From positions 62,001-126,000 of the forward strand of contig CAWHRE010000005.1 of assembly GCA_963831705.1 (NCBI GenBank): a stretch of 64,000 bases of DNA, written 5' to 3'. Every line of letters starts with the position of its first letter. The first letter of the stretch is position 1. Below, one piece after another: positions 1 through 7,789 of the stretch. The translations under genes were made by a program, and so were the position numbers. Origin of the DNA: DASQPR01 sp963831705 (lineage in GTDB: Bacteria > Actinomycetota > Actinomycetes > Mycobacteriales > Micromonosporaceae). The notes beneath the pieces were generated by a model. It was not told the DNA's origin and did not search any database. It saw nothing but the letters and a program-made list of their open reading frames with translations.

Positions 1-143
1 GGAGTCAGTGACGGCGAGACCAGTACGACGTCCGCGCCGGCCTCGAGCAACGCCGGTACGCGCCGGGTGGCCACGGCTCCGCCGCCGACAACCAGTACGC
101 GGCGGCCGGAGAGGACGAGACCGATCGGATACGGCGACGACAC
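1..143 (-). CDS. cysG: Siroheme synthase N-terminal part (precorrin-2 dehydrogenase), cut by the window edge
   Basis: Only the first 47 codons lie in the window, reading leftward from a GTG at 143 preceded by a GGGGGAG-like ribosome site. The peptide carries the Rossmann fingerprint VLVVGGGAVATRRV at about residues 17-30, followed by an AGADV stretch and VSPSL. This is the start of the NAD-dependent precorrin-2 dehydrogenase/ferrochelatase module that makes sirohydrochlorin and siroheme for sulfite and nitrite reductases. Whether the missing part also has the uroporphyrinogen-III methyltransferase domain (CysG fusion) or is a stand-alone enzyme cannot be seen. The family is certain from the motif; the symbol is a guess. 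Confidence 0.72.
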   Translation of the reverse strand, partial: MSSPYPIGLVLSGRRVLVVGGGAVATRRVPALLEAGADVVLVSPSLT

Positions 144-343
144 GGCTACTCCCCCGATCCAGCGCGATCACCGCGAAAGTCCAGCGGTTGAGCCGATCCG
201 TACCGTTTCATGGTGTTGATACTGCCGGACTCCGGTAGCCATCAGCCGCGCGGCCGTCGACCACTGAGGGATCTGTTCTTTTTCCTGTGGGTTGAGCGCT
301 TCGAATCATATTAATTACTACTTTGTCCTACCTTGGTGGAGTG
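144..343. other. Intergenic spacer between divergent cysG and PBP genes
   Basis: About 200 bases between two divergent starts. It must hold both promoters. I see no repeat, hairpin or small gene that I can support. An open frame on the plus strand here is arginine-rich and antisense to the siroheme gene, so I do not call it. Confidence 0.4.
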
Positions 344-2548
344 ATGAAGCGCGCACTCTCTGCCAGCACCCGCATTGTTCCCCTCATTCGCGCCGGCCTC
401 ATCGCCGGCGTCGTCGTCGCCGCAGCCAGTTACCCGATCGCCGCGGTCGGAGGCCTCTCCGCCAAGGCCGGCGCGAATGCGATCGACTCGCTCCCCACCG
501 ATCTGGTGATCCCGCCACTCGCCCAGACGACGTACGTCTATGCCAGCGACGGCAAGACTCTGCTCACCGAGTTCTACCAAGAGGATCGGACCTACACCCC
601 GATCACGAAGATGTCGCCGTTCATCCAAGAGGCGATCGTCTCGTCCGAGGACAGCCGGTTCTACGACCACAACGGCGTCGATCTCCGTGGCGTCGCGCGT
701 GCCTTCGTCGCGAACGATCAGGCCGGCTCGGTTTCCCAGGGTGCTTCGACGCTCACCATGCAGTACGTACGCAACGCGCTGCGCGACGGCGCCGAATCGC
801 CCGAGGATGCGCTGCAGGCGACCGAGCAGACCGACGCCCGCAAGGTCCGCGAGATGAAGCTCGCCCTGGAACTCGAGCACAAGATGACGAAGACGCAGAT
901 CCTTGAGGGCTACCTCAACGTCGCGTACTTCGGCCACCGCGCGTACGGCATCAACGCCGCCTCGGAGATCTACTTCTCGACCACGCCGGACAAGCTGACG
1001 CTGCCGCAGGCCGCCATGATCGCGGGCATCGTGCAGGCGCCCACCACGTACGACCCGACCGGCTCGGACAAGGGCGCAGCGCTCACCCGTCGTAACTACG
1101 TGATCGAGCGGATGGCGAGCCTCGGCTACATCTCGCCGCAGACCGCGAAGTCCGATGAGGCCCAGCCGATCAACCTGAAGCTGTCCACGCCGCCGAACGA
1201 CTGCGTCTCGATTTCGAGCGCGCACAACGACTGGGGCTTCTTCTGCGACATGTTCAAAACGTGGTGGCTGTCCCAACCCGCGTTCGGCAAGACCCAATCG
1301 GATCGGCTCGACTCGCTCGAACAAGGTGGCTGGAAGATCGTCACCTCGATCGACCCGAAGATCCAGAAGGACGCCCAAGACGCGGTCCTCGCAAATGAAA
1401 GCAAGGACAGCAAGTTCGCGGTTGGCGAGGTACTCGTCCAGCCAGGCACCGGCGAGGTCAAGGCGATGGCGGTGAATCGGACGTATTCGCTTGATCAATC
1501 GCACAACAAGCCGAATAGCGACGCGCTCAAACGAAAAATGGGTATTCCCGGCAACTATCCGAATACGGTGGCGGCTCTGGACGGCGGCGGTGATCTACCG
1601 GGTTATCAGGCCGGATCGACGTTCAAGACGTTCACGATGCTGACCGCACTGAGCATGGGCTACACGCTGAATATGTCGTACTACGCGCCGCCCAAGATCC
1701 GTACGGAGTACCTCGCATCCGGCCCGGCATCCTGCGGAGGACGCTGGTGCCCGGGTAACGCGGGCGGCGGCGATACCGGTGAACAGAACATGTGGTCCGG
1801 CTTCGGCAAGTCGGTCAACACGTACTGGGTGCAGGTCGAGGAGAGGGTCGGCGCCGGCAACGTGGTCCAGATGGCGCAGCACCTCGGCATCAAGTTCCGG
1901 ACCCCGATCGACCAGCTGGAAGCCACGCCGGAAAAGCGCAACGGCTGGGGCGCGTTCACGCTCGGCGTCGCGAACACCACACCGCTCGAGGTCGCGAACG
2001 TCTTCGCGACGATCGCCAACGGTGGCGTTTACTGTGAGCCGCTGCCGGTCTCGTCGATCACCGGACCGGACGGCAAGCCCGCGATGATGACGTCGAACGG
2101 CAAGCAGGTCGCGGTGGCCGCACCTCGGTGCCACCGCGTGTTCTCCCAGGATGTGGCACGCGCCGCGACCGACGCGGCCCGCTGCCCGACCGGATACGGC
2201 GCGGCCCGCGGCTCGTGTGGCGGCGCCGGTACGGCCAGCCAGATCTTTGGCGTGGTGGGCCGCCCGATCGCCGGCAAGACCGGTACGACCGACCAGAACC
2301 GCACCGCGTGGTTCTCGTGCTTCACGCCACAGCTCGCCGCCTCGGCATTCGTCGCCGATCCGGACAGTGCCGCTGACATCGCAGGCGGCGGGCAGCACCC
2401 GAAGCCGATGGCGACGGTCGGCCGCACGATGCACGATGCGATGGAAGGCATGCCGGTGGAGGGCTTCACACCACCGTCGAACGCAATGGTCGGCGCCGCC
2501 CATCCGCACGAGATCGTGTACCCGCCGGGAGCGGTCGTCTACAAGTAG
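344..2548 (+). CDS. Class A penicillin-binding protein (transglycosylase-transpeptidase)
   Basis: A 734-residue bifunctional peptidoglycan synthase anchored in the membrane. An N-terminal hydrophobic segment (about residues 12-35) is followed by a GT51 glycosyltransferase domain with EDSRFYDHNGVD, TLTMQYVRN and ILEGYLNVAYFG. The transpeptidase domain has STFK with Ser425 as acyl-enzyme serine, the SVN motif and KTGT at Lys645. GT51 polymerises lipid II and the second domain cross-links stem peptides. No PASTA repeats are present, unlike some actinobacterial PBPs. The frame is open back to a TTG at 323, but the ATG at 344 follows GGTGGAG and begins the usual basic N-terminus, so I prefer it. 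It is transcribed divergently from the siroheme gene. Confidence 0.95.
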   Translation: MKRALSASTRIVPLIRAGLIAGVVVAAASYPIAAVGGLSAKAGANAIDSLPTDLVIPPLAQTTYVYASDGKTLLTEFYQEDRTYTPITKMSPFIQEAIVSSEDSRFYDHNGVDLRGVARAFVANDQAGSVSQGASTLTMQYVRNALRDGAESPEDALQATEQTDARKVREMKLALELEHKMTKTQILEGYLNVAYFGHRAYGINAASEIYFSTTPDKLTLPQAAMIAGIVQAPTTYDPTGSDKGAALTRRNYVIERMASLGYISPQTAKSDEAQPINLKLSTPPNDCVSISSAHNDWGFFCDMFKTWWLSQPAFGKTQSDRLDSLEQGGWKIVTSIDPKIQKDAQDAVLANESKDSKFAVGEVLVQPGTGEVKAMAVNRTYSLDQSHNKPNSDALKRKMGIPGNYPNTVAALDGGGDLPGYQAGSTFKTFTMLTALSMGYTLNMSYYAPPKIRTEYLASGPASCGGRWCPGNAGGGDTGEQNMWSGFGKSVNTYWVQVEERVGAGNVVQMAQHLGIKFRTPIDQLEATPEKRNGWGAFTLGVANTTPLEVANVFATIANGGVYCEPLPVSSITGPDGKPAMMTSNGKQVAVAAPRCHRVFSQDVARAATDAARCPTGYGAARGSCGGAGTASQIFGVVGRPIAGKTGTTDQNRTAWFSCFTPQLAASAFVADPDSAADIAGGGQHPKPMATVGRTMHDAMEGMPVEGFTPPSNAMVGAAHPHEIVYPPGAVVYK

Positions 2549-2554
2549 CGGACG

Positions 2555-3187
2555 TTATTTGAGGTCACCGGCGACGAGTGACCAAACCTGAAGATCGACC
2601 CGACCGTTGTGGACATGGCCGGCATCGCGTAGGAGCCCTTCATACGCGAAGCCGGCCTTTTCCGCGACTCGCTTCGACGCGACATTGCCGGCCGCGACCC
2701 GCATCTCGATCCGGTGGAACCCGTGCCGCATGATCAGCTCGATCGCGAGGCCGTCAATCGCCTCCGCCGCGAATCCGAAACCACGCGCGTCGGCCGCGAT
2801 CGCGAATGAAACCTCGGTCGACCGGGCCGGCCAGTCCGTACGCTTCGTCCACGCCGTGCCGATCAACTGCTCGTCGTCCCGGCGGATCACCCCGTAGTGA
2901 TCACCGGAACCGAGCGCGCGCCGCTCGGACGCCATCTCGGTGCACCACGAACGACCGTCGATCGGGCCGAAGTCGGCCGGGAACGGAAGCCAGCGCCGGG
3001 TCAGACGATCCGAGAAGATCTCGTTGACCGGATCCGCGTCGGCCACCGTCAGCGGTCGCACGAGCAGACGCGGCGTGGCAATCAGCAGACTCGGGAAGCG
3101 CTGCCCAACGAACACGCCGTCCGGGCGGCGCTGAGGCGGGATGAGATCGGGAAGTTCTTCCTCGACCGAGACTCCAAGCGGAACCAC
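2555..3187 (-). CDS. GNAT-family N-acetyltransferase (RimJ/RimL type)
   Basis: 210 residues. After a roughly 33-residue leader the protein begins TPRLLVRPLTVADAD, the typical entry to RimJ/RimL acetyltransferases. The acetyl-CoA loop is degenerate (AADARGFGFAAEAI) and is followed by the usual NVASKRVAEKAGFAYEGLLRD segment. Members transfer acetyl groups from acetyl-CoA to protein N-termini, antibiotics or small amines; the substrate cannot be told here. The GTG at 3187 has a good site, GCGAGGAG, five bases upstream. It is convergent with the PBP gene with only six bases between stops. Confidence 0.85.
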   Translation of the reverse strand: MVPLGVSVEEELPDLIPPQRRPDGVFVGQRFPSLLIATPRLLVRPLTVADADPVNEIFSDRLTRRWLPFPADFGPIDGRSWCTEMASERRALGSGDHYGVIRRDDEQLIGTAWTKRTDWPARSTEVSFAIAADARGFGFAAEAIDGLAIELIMRHGFHRIEMRVAAGNVASKRVAEKAGFAYEGLLRDAGHVHNGRVDLQVWSLVAGDLK

Positions 3188-3376
3188 ATGCGCTCCTCGC
3201 TAGACATCGACGTCCAACATTGACACCAAGGATCCGTGCAGCGGAGATCCACTGCAAGGAAATCATCCGCACTTTTGGATGACCTCGGAAAGCCGTGAGA
3301 GGTTGCATGACTTTTCGAGTCACATCCCACAAGCCTGGGAACGGATCGCCAGGATGCTGCGGTAGCGTCACGTTCT

Positions 3377-4231
3377 GTGTACCGGTTCCTCGCCACACCG
3401 AAATGGATCGGCTTCGCCACGTTGATGATCTTTCTGTCCGTGGTGATGGTCGGCCTTGGTGACTGGCAGCTGCACCGGTATCACCTGCGGCACGGAATCA
3501 ACCTGCGGATCACCGCAGCGAAAATCGCCGCGCCGGTCCCGCTCACGAGCACGCTCAGCCTGGATCACCCGTTGCCGTCCGACCAGGAGTGGGTACGCGT
3601 CACGGCCACCGGCACGTACGCCCAGGACAAGACCGTGATCGCCCGCGAACGTACGGTCAACAGCACGATCGGCTTCGAAATCGTCACGCCGCTCGTCCTG
3701 GCCGATGGTTCCGCCGTCATGATCGATCGCGGTTTCGTGGCCGGCGATGACGCGTCAAACCTGCTGCCCAAGGTGCCGCCGGTGCCGTCCGGCGTGGTCA
3801 GCGTTACCGGTCGCGTACACCTGACGGAGAGCGAGCCGGACAAACCGATCACCCTCGACGGCCACCTCGCCGTACGCCGGATCTCGCCGGCCACGGTCGC
3901 CGGTGACCTGCGTCTCAGCGCGGTGTATCCGGATTACGTACTGCTCGACCAGCAGACTCCTGCCTCACCCGGCTTCACCTCGATCCCCGCCGACACGCAG
4001 CCCGCCTGGATGAACGCCGGCTACACAATCCAGTGGTGGGCGTTTGCGGCGCTCGCGTTGCTCGGTTTCGGCTGGGCCGCGCGCAAGGAGGCCCGCGAGC
4101 GCCGGGACGGCAACGTCCGGGCGACGATCAACCATCCGGGCAAAACGAAGTCGCGCGATCGCCTGGCGGATGACGGCATAGCCGTTGATCGAGACCGACT
4201 GGCCGTGACCATCCCGACCCAGCCACACTGA
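3377..4231 (+). CDS. SURF1-family cytochrome oxidase assembly protein
   Basis: 284 residues with the SURF1 layout: one transmembrane helix near the N-terminus (about 10-28) ending in GLGDWQLHRY, a large extracytoplasmic domain containing YVLLDQQTP, and a second helix (about 214-232) after the GYTIQWWAFA motif. SURF1 proteins help insert haem a into the CtaD subunit of aa3 oxidase. The start is a GTG at 3377 with no clear ribosome site, consistent with a leaderless message. The gene after it starts five bases past its stop, so the two probably share a transcript. Confidence 0.9.
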   Translation: MYRFLATPKWIGFATLMIFLSVVMVGLGDWQLHRYHLRHGINLRITAAKIAAPVPLTSTLSLDHPLPSDQEWVRVTATGTYAQDKTVIARERTVNSTIGFEIVTPLVLADGSAVMIDRGFVAGDDASNLLPKVPPVPSGVVSVTGRVHLTESEPDKPITLDGHLAVRRISPATVAGDLRLSAVYPDYVLLDQQTPASPGFTSIPADTQPAWMNAGYTIQWWAFAALALLGFGWAARKEARERRDGNVRATINHPGKTKSRDRLADDGIAVDRDRLAVTIPTQPH

Positions 4232-4236
4232 ACGAT

Positions 4237-4656
4237 GTGACCGATCCCTCAATCCCGCCCCCACGCGTACCCACGGCCGTACCCGCCGGTCCCCCATCGG
4301 ACCCGTCAGCCGTGATCGCGCAGATCGGCGACATCACCGTCACGTCGACCACCGTACATACGCCGGCCGGCTCCACGCCGCTGCGCGGCTCACAGTGGAC
4401 CGCCGTCGACCAGTGGATCACCGAACGCCGCACGCCCCAATGGGCCCGCGTCGTCGCGTACGCCGGTATCTGCTTCACGGCGTTGCTCTCGCTGCTTCTG
4501 CTGCTGGTCAAGGAAGAGACGTACCGGGCGAGCGTGTCGATCTCCGTACTCGGCGGCCAGCTCTTTCACACCGCCCGGATGGAGGTCACGACGCCCGCCG
4601 AAGTGCAGGAGATCTACGACCGCGTGAACCACGTACGGCTCCTCGCCCTCGGTTAG
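4237..4656 (+). CDS. Small single-pass membrane protein, conserved in actinobacteria, function unknown
   Basis: 139 residues from GTG 4237. A proline-rich N-terminus (1-25) leads to IAQIGDITVTSTTVHTPAG, then a region with GSQWTAVDQW. One transmembrane helix covers about residues 71-91, and an extracytoplasmic tail ends in EIYDRVNHVRLLALG. I recognise this arrangement from unnamed actinobacterial proteins, but no function is known to me. It lies directly behind the SURF1 gene. Its stop overlaps the stop of the convergent DNA ligase gene by three bases, so there is no room for a terminator between them. Confidence 0.82.
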   Translation: MTDPSIPPPRVPTAVPAGPPSDPSAVIAQIGDITVTSTTVHTPAGSTPLRGSQWTAVDQWITERRTPQWARVVAYAGICFTALLSLLLLLVKEETYRASVSISVLGGQLFHTARMEVTTPAEVQEIYDRVNHVRLLALG

Positions 4657-6344
4657 CCTCTGATCGCGCGTACCGCATCGATCGTGTCGGCGTCGTCGGC
4701 CCGCTTGTCCTCGCGATATCGCAGCACCCGCGCGAAGCGGAGCGCGACCCCACCGGGGTAGCGCGGCGAGGTCTGCACTCCGTCGAACGCGATCTCCACC
4801 ACCAACTCCGGCCGCACCCGGACCACCCAATCGTCGGTCTTCCCGTCGATCGCCAACTCCGCGAGCCGACGCGTCTGCCAGCGCAGCATCTCGTCGGTCA
4901 TCCCCTTGAACGTCTTGCCCAACATCACGAAGCCGCCGGTCTCCGGATCGCGCGCACCGAGATGGAGATTGGACAGCAGGCCCTCGCGGCGCCCATGACC
5001 CCACTCGACCGCGAGCACGACGAGGTCGAGCGTGTGCCGGGGCTTGACCTTCACCCACGCGTTGCCCCGGCGACCGACGTCGTAGGGTGCATCCAGCGCC
5101 TTCACGACCACGCCTTCGTGCCCCGCCGCCAGCGCCGCATCATTGGCGATCTGGGCTGCCTCAACGTCTTCCACCGTGATGCGGTCGACGAGCAGATCAG
5201 CCGGAACAACCTCGGCCAACACCTGCCACCGCCGATGGCCGGGCTCGTCGAAAAGGTCCCGGCCGTCGAGATGAAGAAGATCAAAGAAATACGGCCGGAG
5301 TACGCCCCCTGCCGCATCACCAGAGTCGATGCCCGCGACCAGGTTCCGGACAGCGTCGACCAGCTGCTCGCTACCTTCGCCGGCGGCTTGTCCAGCGGGT
5401 ACGTCGTTGGAGTCGTCCCCTGCCACCCCGTGCGTTACGTCTCCGCCGGCGACGCGCCCGACGTGTGCATCGGCTGACTGTTTGCCGGTCGCTTCTCGGC
5501 GTGCGGCGGTCGACGAGGTCTCCTGAAAAGGTCGCGGCCGTCCGTCAGCGGCAAGCGCGATCGCCTCGCCGTCCAACACGATCGTCTCGACCGGCAACGT
5601 CAGCGTCGCCCGAACGACCTCCGGCAATCGAAGCGTGATGTCGTCGAGGCTGCGCGTGAACACCGATACCGAGTCGCCACGGCGGTGCACTTGGATCCGG
5701 ATGCCGTCGAGTTTCGCGTCGACCACGGCGGGCAGTCCGGTAGCGTCCAGCGCCTCGGCGACGGTCGGTGCGGCCTGTGCGAGCATCGGAGTCAATGGGC
5801 GCCCGACCTCCAGGCCGATGCCGACCAGCGCGTCGTGACCGCCGGTGAGCGCGGCGACGGCGACCGACTTCAGATCACCGCTGAGCAGCAGGGCACGCCG
5901 TACGCTCGGCAGATCGACGCCCGCGGCCTTTGCGATCGCATCGGTCAGTAGCCCGGCTTGAGCGCCCTGCCGAAGTTCGCCGCTGATCAACCCGCGAAGC
6001 GTGGCTTGCTCCGGCGCGGTCGCGGCGGCGAACAGACCGACCAGGAGGTCACGGCGTCGGCCCTGCGATCCCGGGCCGGACTGAGCTCCGATCTCCGCGA
6101 GCGTCGCATCGACGCTAGCGACAGTCAGCGTAGGTTCGGCGGCCGGCTCCGGACGATCGCGGAGCGCCGCCCATCCGACACCGATCTGCCGCTGCCGGAT
6201 CTCGCCCGCGAGGTAGGCGGCTCCGGCCGCGATTTCGTCAGCGCCCAACTCCCGAAGGGCATCGGCGAGGAGTTCGACTTTCCGAAGCCGCTTCGTGGTG
6301 GCCGCGACTGCCACCGACGTAGCCGCGATGTCCGCAAATCTCAC
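4653..6344 (-). CDS. ATP-dependent DNA ligase (LigB type) with an internal insertion
   Basis: 563 residues, a non-LigA ligase that seals nicks using ATP. The N-terminal ligase domain is followed by the nucleotidyltransferase core with the adenylated lysine in KLDG (Lys211), motif III around PYFFDLLHLDG, motif IV EGVVVK (410-415) and motif V WVKVKP (430-435), and then the OB-fold. GTG at 6344 gives the expected N-terminus VRFADIAATS; the frame runs 40 codons further upstream but that part looks non-coding. Between the conserved RPFQETSS and LRPYFFDLLHLD there are about 65 Gly/Ala/Asp/Val-rich residues (about 283-347) where relatives have a short loop. The frame is intact, so this is an insertion rather than decay. 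Confidence 0.92.
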   Translation of the reverse strand: MRFADIAATSVAVAATTKRLRKVELLADALRELGADEIAAGAAYLAGEIRQRQIGVGWAALRDRPEPAAEPTLTVASVDATLAEIGAQSGPGSQGRRRDLLVGLFAAATAPEQATLRGLISGELRQGAQAGLLTDAIAKAAGVDLPSVRRALLLSGDLKSVAVAALTGGHDALVGIGLEVGRPLTPMLAQAAPTVAEALDATGLPAVVDAKLDGIRIQVHRRGDSVSVFTRSLDDITLRLPEVVRATLTLPVETIVLDGEAIALAADGRPRPFQETSSTAARREATGKQSADAHVGRVAGGDVTHGVAGDDSNDVPAGQAAGEGSEQLVDAVRNLVAGIDSGDAAGGVLRPYFFDLLHLDGRDLFDEPGHRRWQVLAEVVPADLLVDRITVEDVEAAQIANDAALAAGHEGVVVKALDAPYDVGRRGNAWVKVKPRHTLDLVVLAVEWGHGRREGLLSNLHLGARDPETGGFVMLGKTFKGMTDEMLRWQTRRLAELAIDGKTDDWVVRVRPELVVEIAFDGVQTSPRYPGGVALRFARVLRYREDKRADDADTIDAVRAIRG

Positions 6345-6407
6345 CCTGTCATCGTGCCAGCCACGACCGACAATCCCCCAGCTCAACCGCGCCAAGCCCA
6401 AGCCCCA

Positions 6408-6424
6408 AGTTGATCCTGGAGTTA
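6408..6424 (+). repeat. Half copy of the dispersed element found at 27629
   Basis: The 17 bases agttgatcctggagtta match exactly the first 17 of the 19-base left arm of the inverted repeat at 27629-27718. No second arm is visible nearby. This suggests that the element is a small dispersed family with full and solo copies. Confidence 0.6.
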
Positions 6425-6670
6425 TGAGGAAGTGTGCGTGGGTCGGGTCGCGCAAAGTCTTCACCTTGTACGGCCGGGCATCGACGGTACCGCTGTGAGC
6501 TGGCCTTTCTCGTCGTCCGTTCGAAGGTCAAGCACCGCCCTTCAGGAAGCGGAACGATTTCTGCGTCCTGGCGCCGTTTCGGTTTCAGGATCACGGAATG
6601 GGGCGCGCCGGGCGGCGCCGATGATCGACTCACAGAACGGTGAGCTGCGGATATTCAAAGCGGCTAGAAA

Positions 6671-6715
6671 GATCGTGAAGGATTTGAGCGTCCAGCCCAC
6701 AAATCCTTCACGATC
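6671..6715. repeat. Perfect 16-bp inverted repeat
   Basis: GATCGTGAAGGATTTG (6671-6686) pairs exactly with CAAATCCTTCACGATC (6700-6715) around a 13-base loop. It is more than 300 bases from the start of the ligase gene and 600 bases from the next stop codon, so it is not in an ordinary terminator position. There is no T-run on either side. Confidence 0.75.
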
Positions 6716-6793
6716 ATGGACGCACGTAGGCTCTGGACCTTGTCGACGCGTTGGCGAACGCAGGTTGGATTGGCGTGCTGAGGTCGTCCTTTG

Positions 6794-7072
6794 GATCTTG
6801 CCGGGCGGAGGCATAGACGACCAGAGCGGATCTCGCCCAGCGCATGCCGAGGCAGCCGGCGCGGATCTTGCCATGCGGAGACGAACGACCTGCGCAGTCG
6901 TGCCATGCGAAGACGGAACGACCGACGCAGATCTTGCGTGCGCCGGGGCCGACGTCGTGCACAGCCACACCTGGGACGCGGCCGGCATCGTCCGAGCCAT
7001 CCTCGCGCCGGCCGAGACTGCAACCACCGATGCAGATCTTGGGGGAAGTGGCAGCACGATTCTCTGATCTTG
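6794..7072 (+). repeat. Degenerate tandem array, period about 33-35 bases, core GATCTTG
   Basis: Cores GATCTTG or close variants start at 6794, 6829, 6864, 6897 (degenerate), 6930, 7035 and 7066. Steps are 35, 35, 33 and 33, then 105 (three periods) and 31. Flanks around 6864 and 6897 share TGCCATGCG followed by AGACG. The units have diverged too far for a CRISPR array, and the spacers are not distinct. Confidence 0.55.
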
Positions 7073-7319
7073 ATGGCGTGGCATCCATGCGCGTCTACCG
7101 CCGAAACTGCCACACCCCTCTCGCCTAGCACGCAAACGCTGCCATCGGAGCAAGATCGTCGATCTCGTGCTGGCCACGCCCGGCCGGGCTCATAGCCACC
7201 CGCCAGATCGAGCCACCTAATCTCCGGACTGGACTGCGAATCGATTCGGGCTCGTTGATCCGGCCTTACGGGTCCGGGCATTACGTCCAGGCCCGCCTCA
7301 CGGGATCATCGAGGCCGGA

Positions 7320-7607
7320 TCAGCTCGCGAGCGGCAACGCGTCGAGGCGCGCCACCTCGGCGTCGGCTCGGCGTACGTCGGCCGGGTTGACGCCAAACCA
7401 CGGAAAGTCGAACGGCGCGTAGCCCCGCGCTCGGGTCTCGTCCGCGAGTCGTGCCAACAGCACGTCGACCCGGCACAGCGCGATGGACAGCACGGACACG
7501 CTTTCTTCGATCGCAACGTCGGGGAGTCCGCTGAGATCCACGGTTGCCAGCGCGGTAGCAGCGGCATCCAGCCGCTCGATCAGATAAATTCCGTCGTTCG
7601 TACGCAT
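7320..7607 (-). CDS. Hypothetical protein, 95 residues
   Basis: A short intact frame from ATG 7607. The sequence is mostly helical and leucine/alanine-rich, with DLSGLPDVAIEESVSVLSI and VDVLLARLADETRARGY. This faintly recalls the N-terminal helical part of DUF222 (13E12) proteins, so it could be a remnant of one, but the ending PFDFPWFGVNPADVRRADAE is different and the composition looks like a real gene. No ribosome site is clear. Function unknown. Confidence 0.5.
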   Translation of the reverse strand: MRTNDGIYLIERLDAAATALATVDLSGLPDVAIEESVSVLSIALCRVDVLLARLADETRARGYAPFDFPWFGVNPADVRRADAEVARLDALPLAS

Positions 7608-7677
7608 GTTCGAACACTATCGCATCCAGCGTTCCGAATCCACCGCTCCTACGCGCCAATCAGAACCACATCAGGAT

Positions 7678-7718
7678 GGCAAGGAGAACCGGCGAACCGA
7701 AGGCCGGTTCTCCTTGCC
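7678..7718. terminator. Perfect 16-bp hairpin behind the M20 dipeptidase gene
   Basis: GGCAAGGAGAACCGGC (7678-7693) pairs without mismatch to GCCGGTTCTCCTTGCC (7703-7718), with a 9-base loop. It lies about 70 bases past the stop of the leftward M20 gene that ends at 7790. There is no T-run, as is common for actinobacterial terminators, so the role is inferred from position. Confidence 0.7.
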
Positions 7719-7789
7719 GTTCCGCTGCTGATCTTCATCGGCTCGGCCACCCGACTGTCGGCAACCCGAACCGGTAGCGGGGGCGCCGA

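Larger units (their letters stand above)
6345..7319. other. Gene-free region of about 1 kb, rich in repeats
   Basis: No frame here looks like a protein: the open frames on both strands are arginine-rich and share no motif with known families. The region holds three things annotated separately: a half copy of a dispersed element (6408-6424), a perfect 16-bp hairpin (6671-6715) and a degenerate tandem array with GATCTTG cores (6794-7072). The promoter of the ligase gene must be at its left end. The remainder, to 7319, shows nothing I can name. Confidence 0.55.

Noticed and set aside
311..1504. Long open frame on the minus strand opposite the PBP gene
   Set aside because: Arg/Leu/Asp-rich shadow of the PBP coding sequence; the plus strand has all catalytic motifs.
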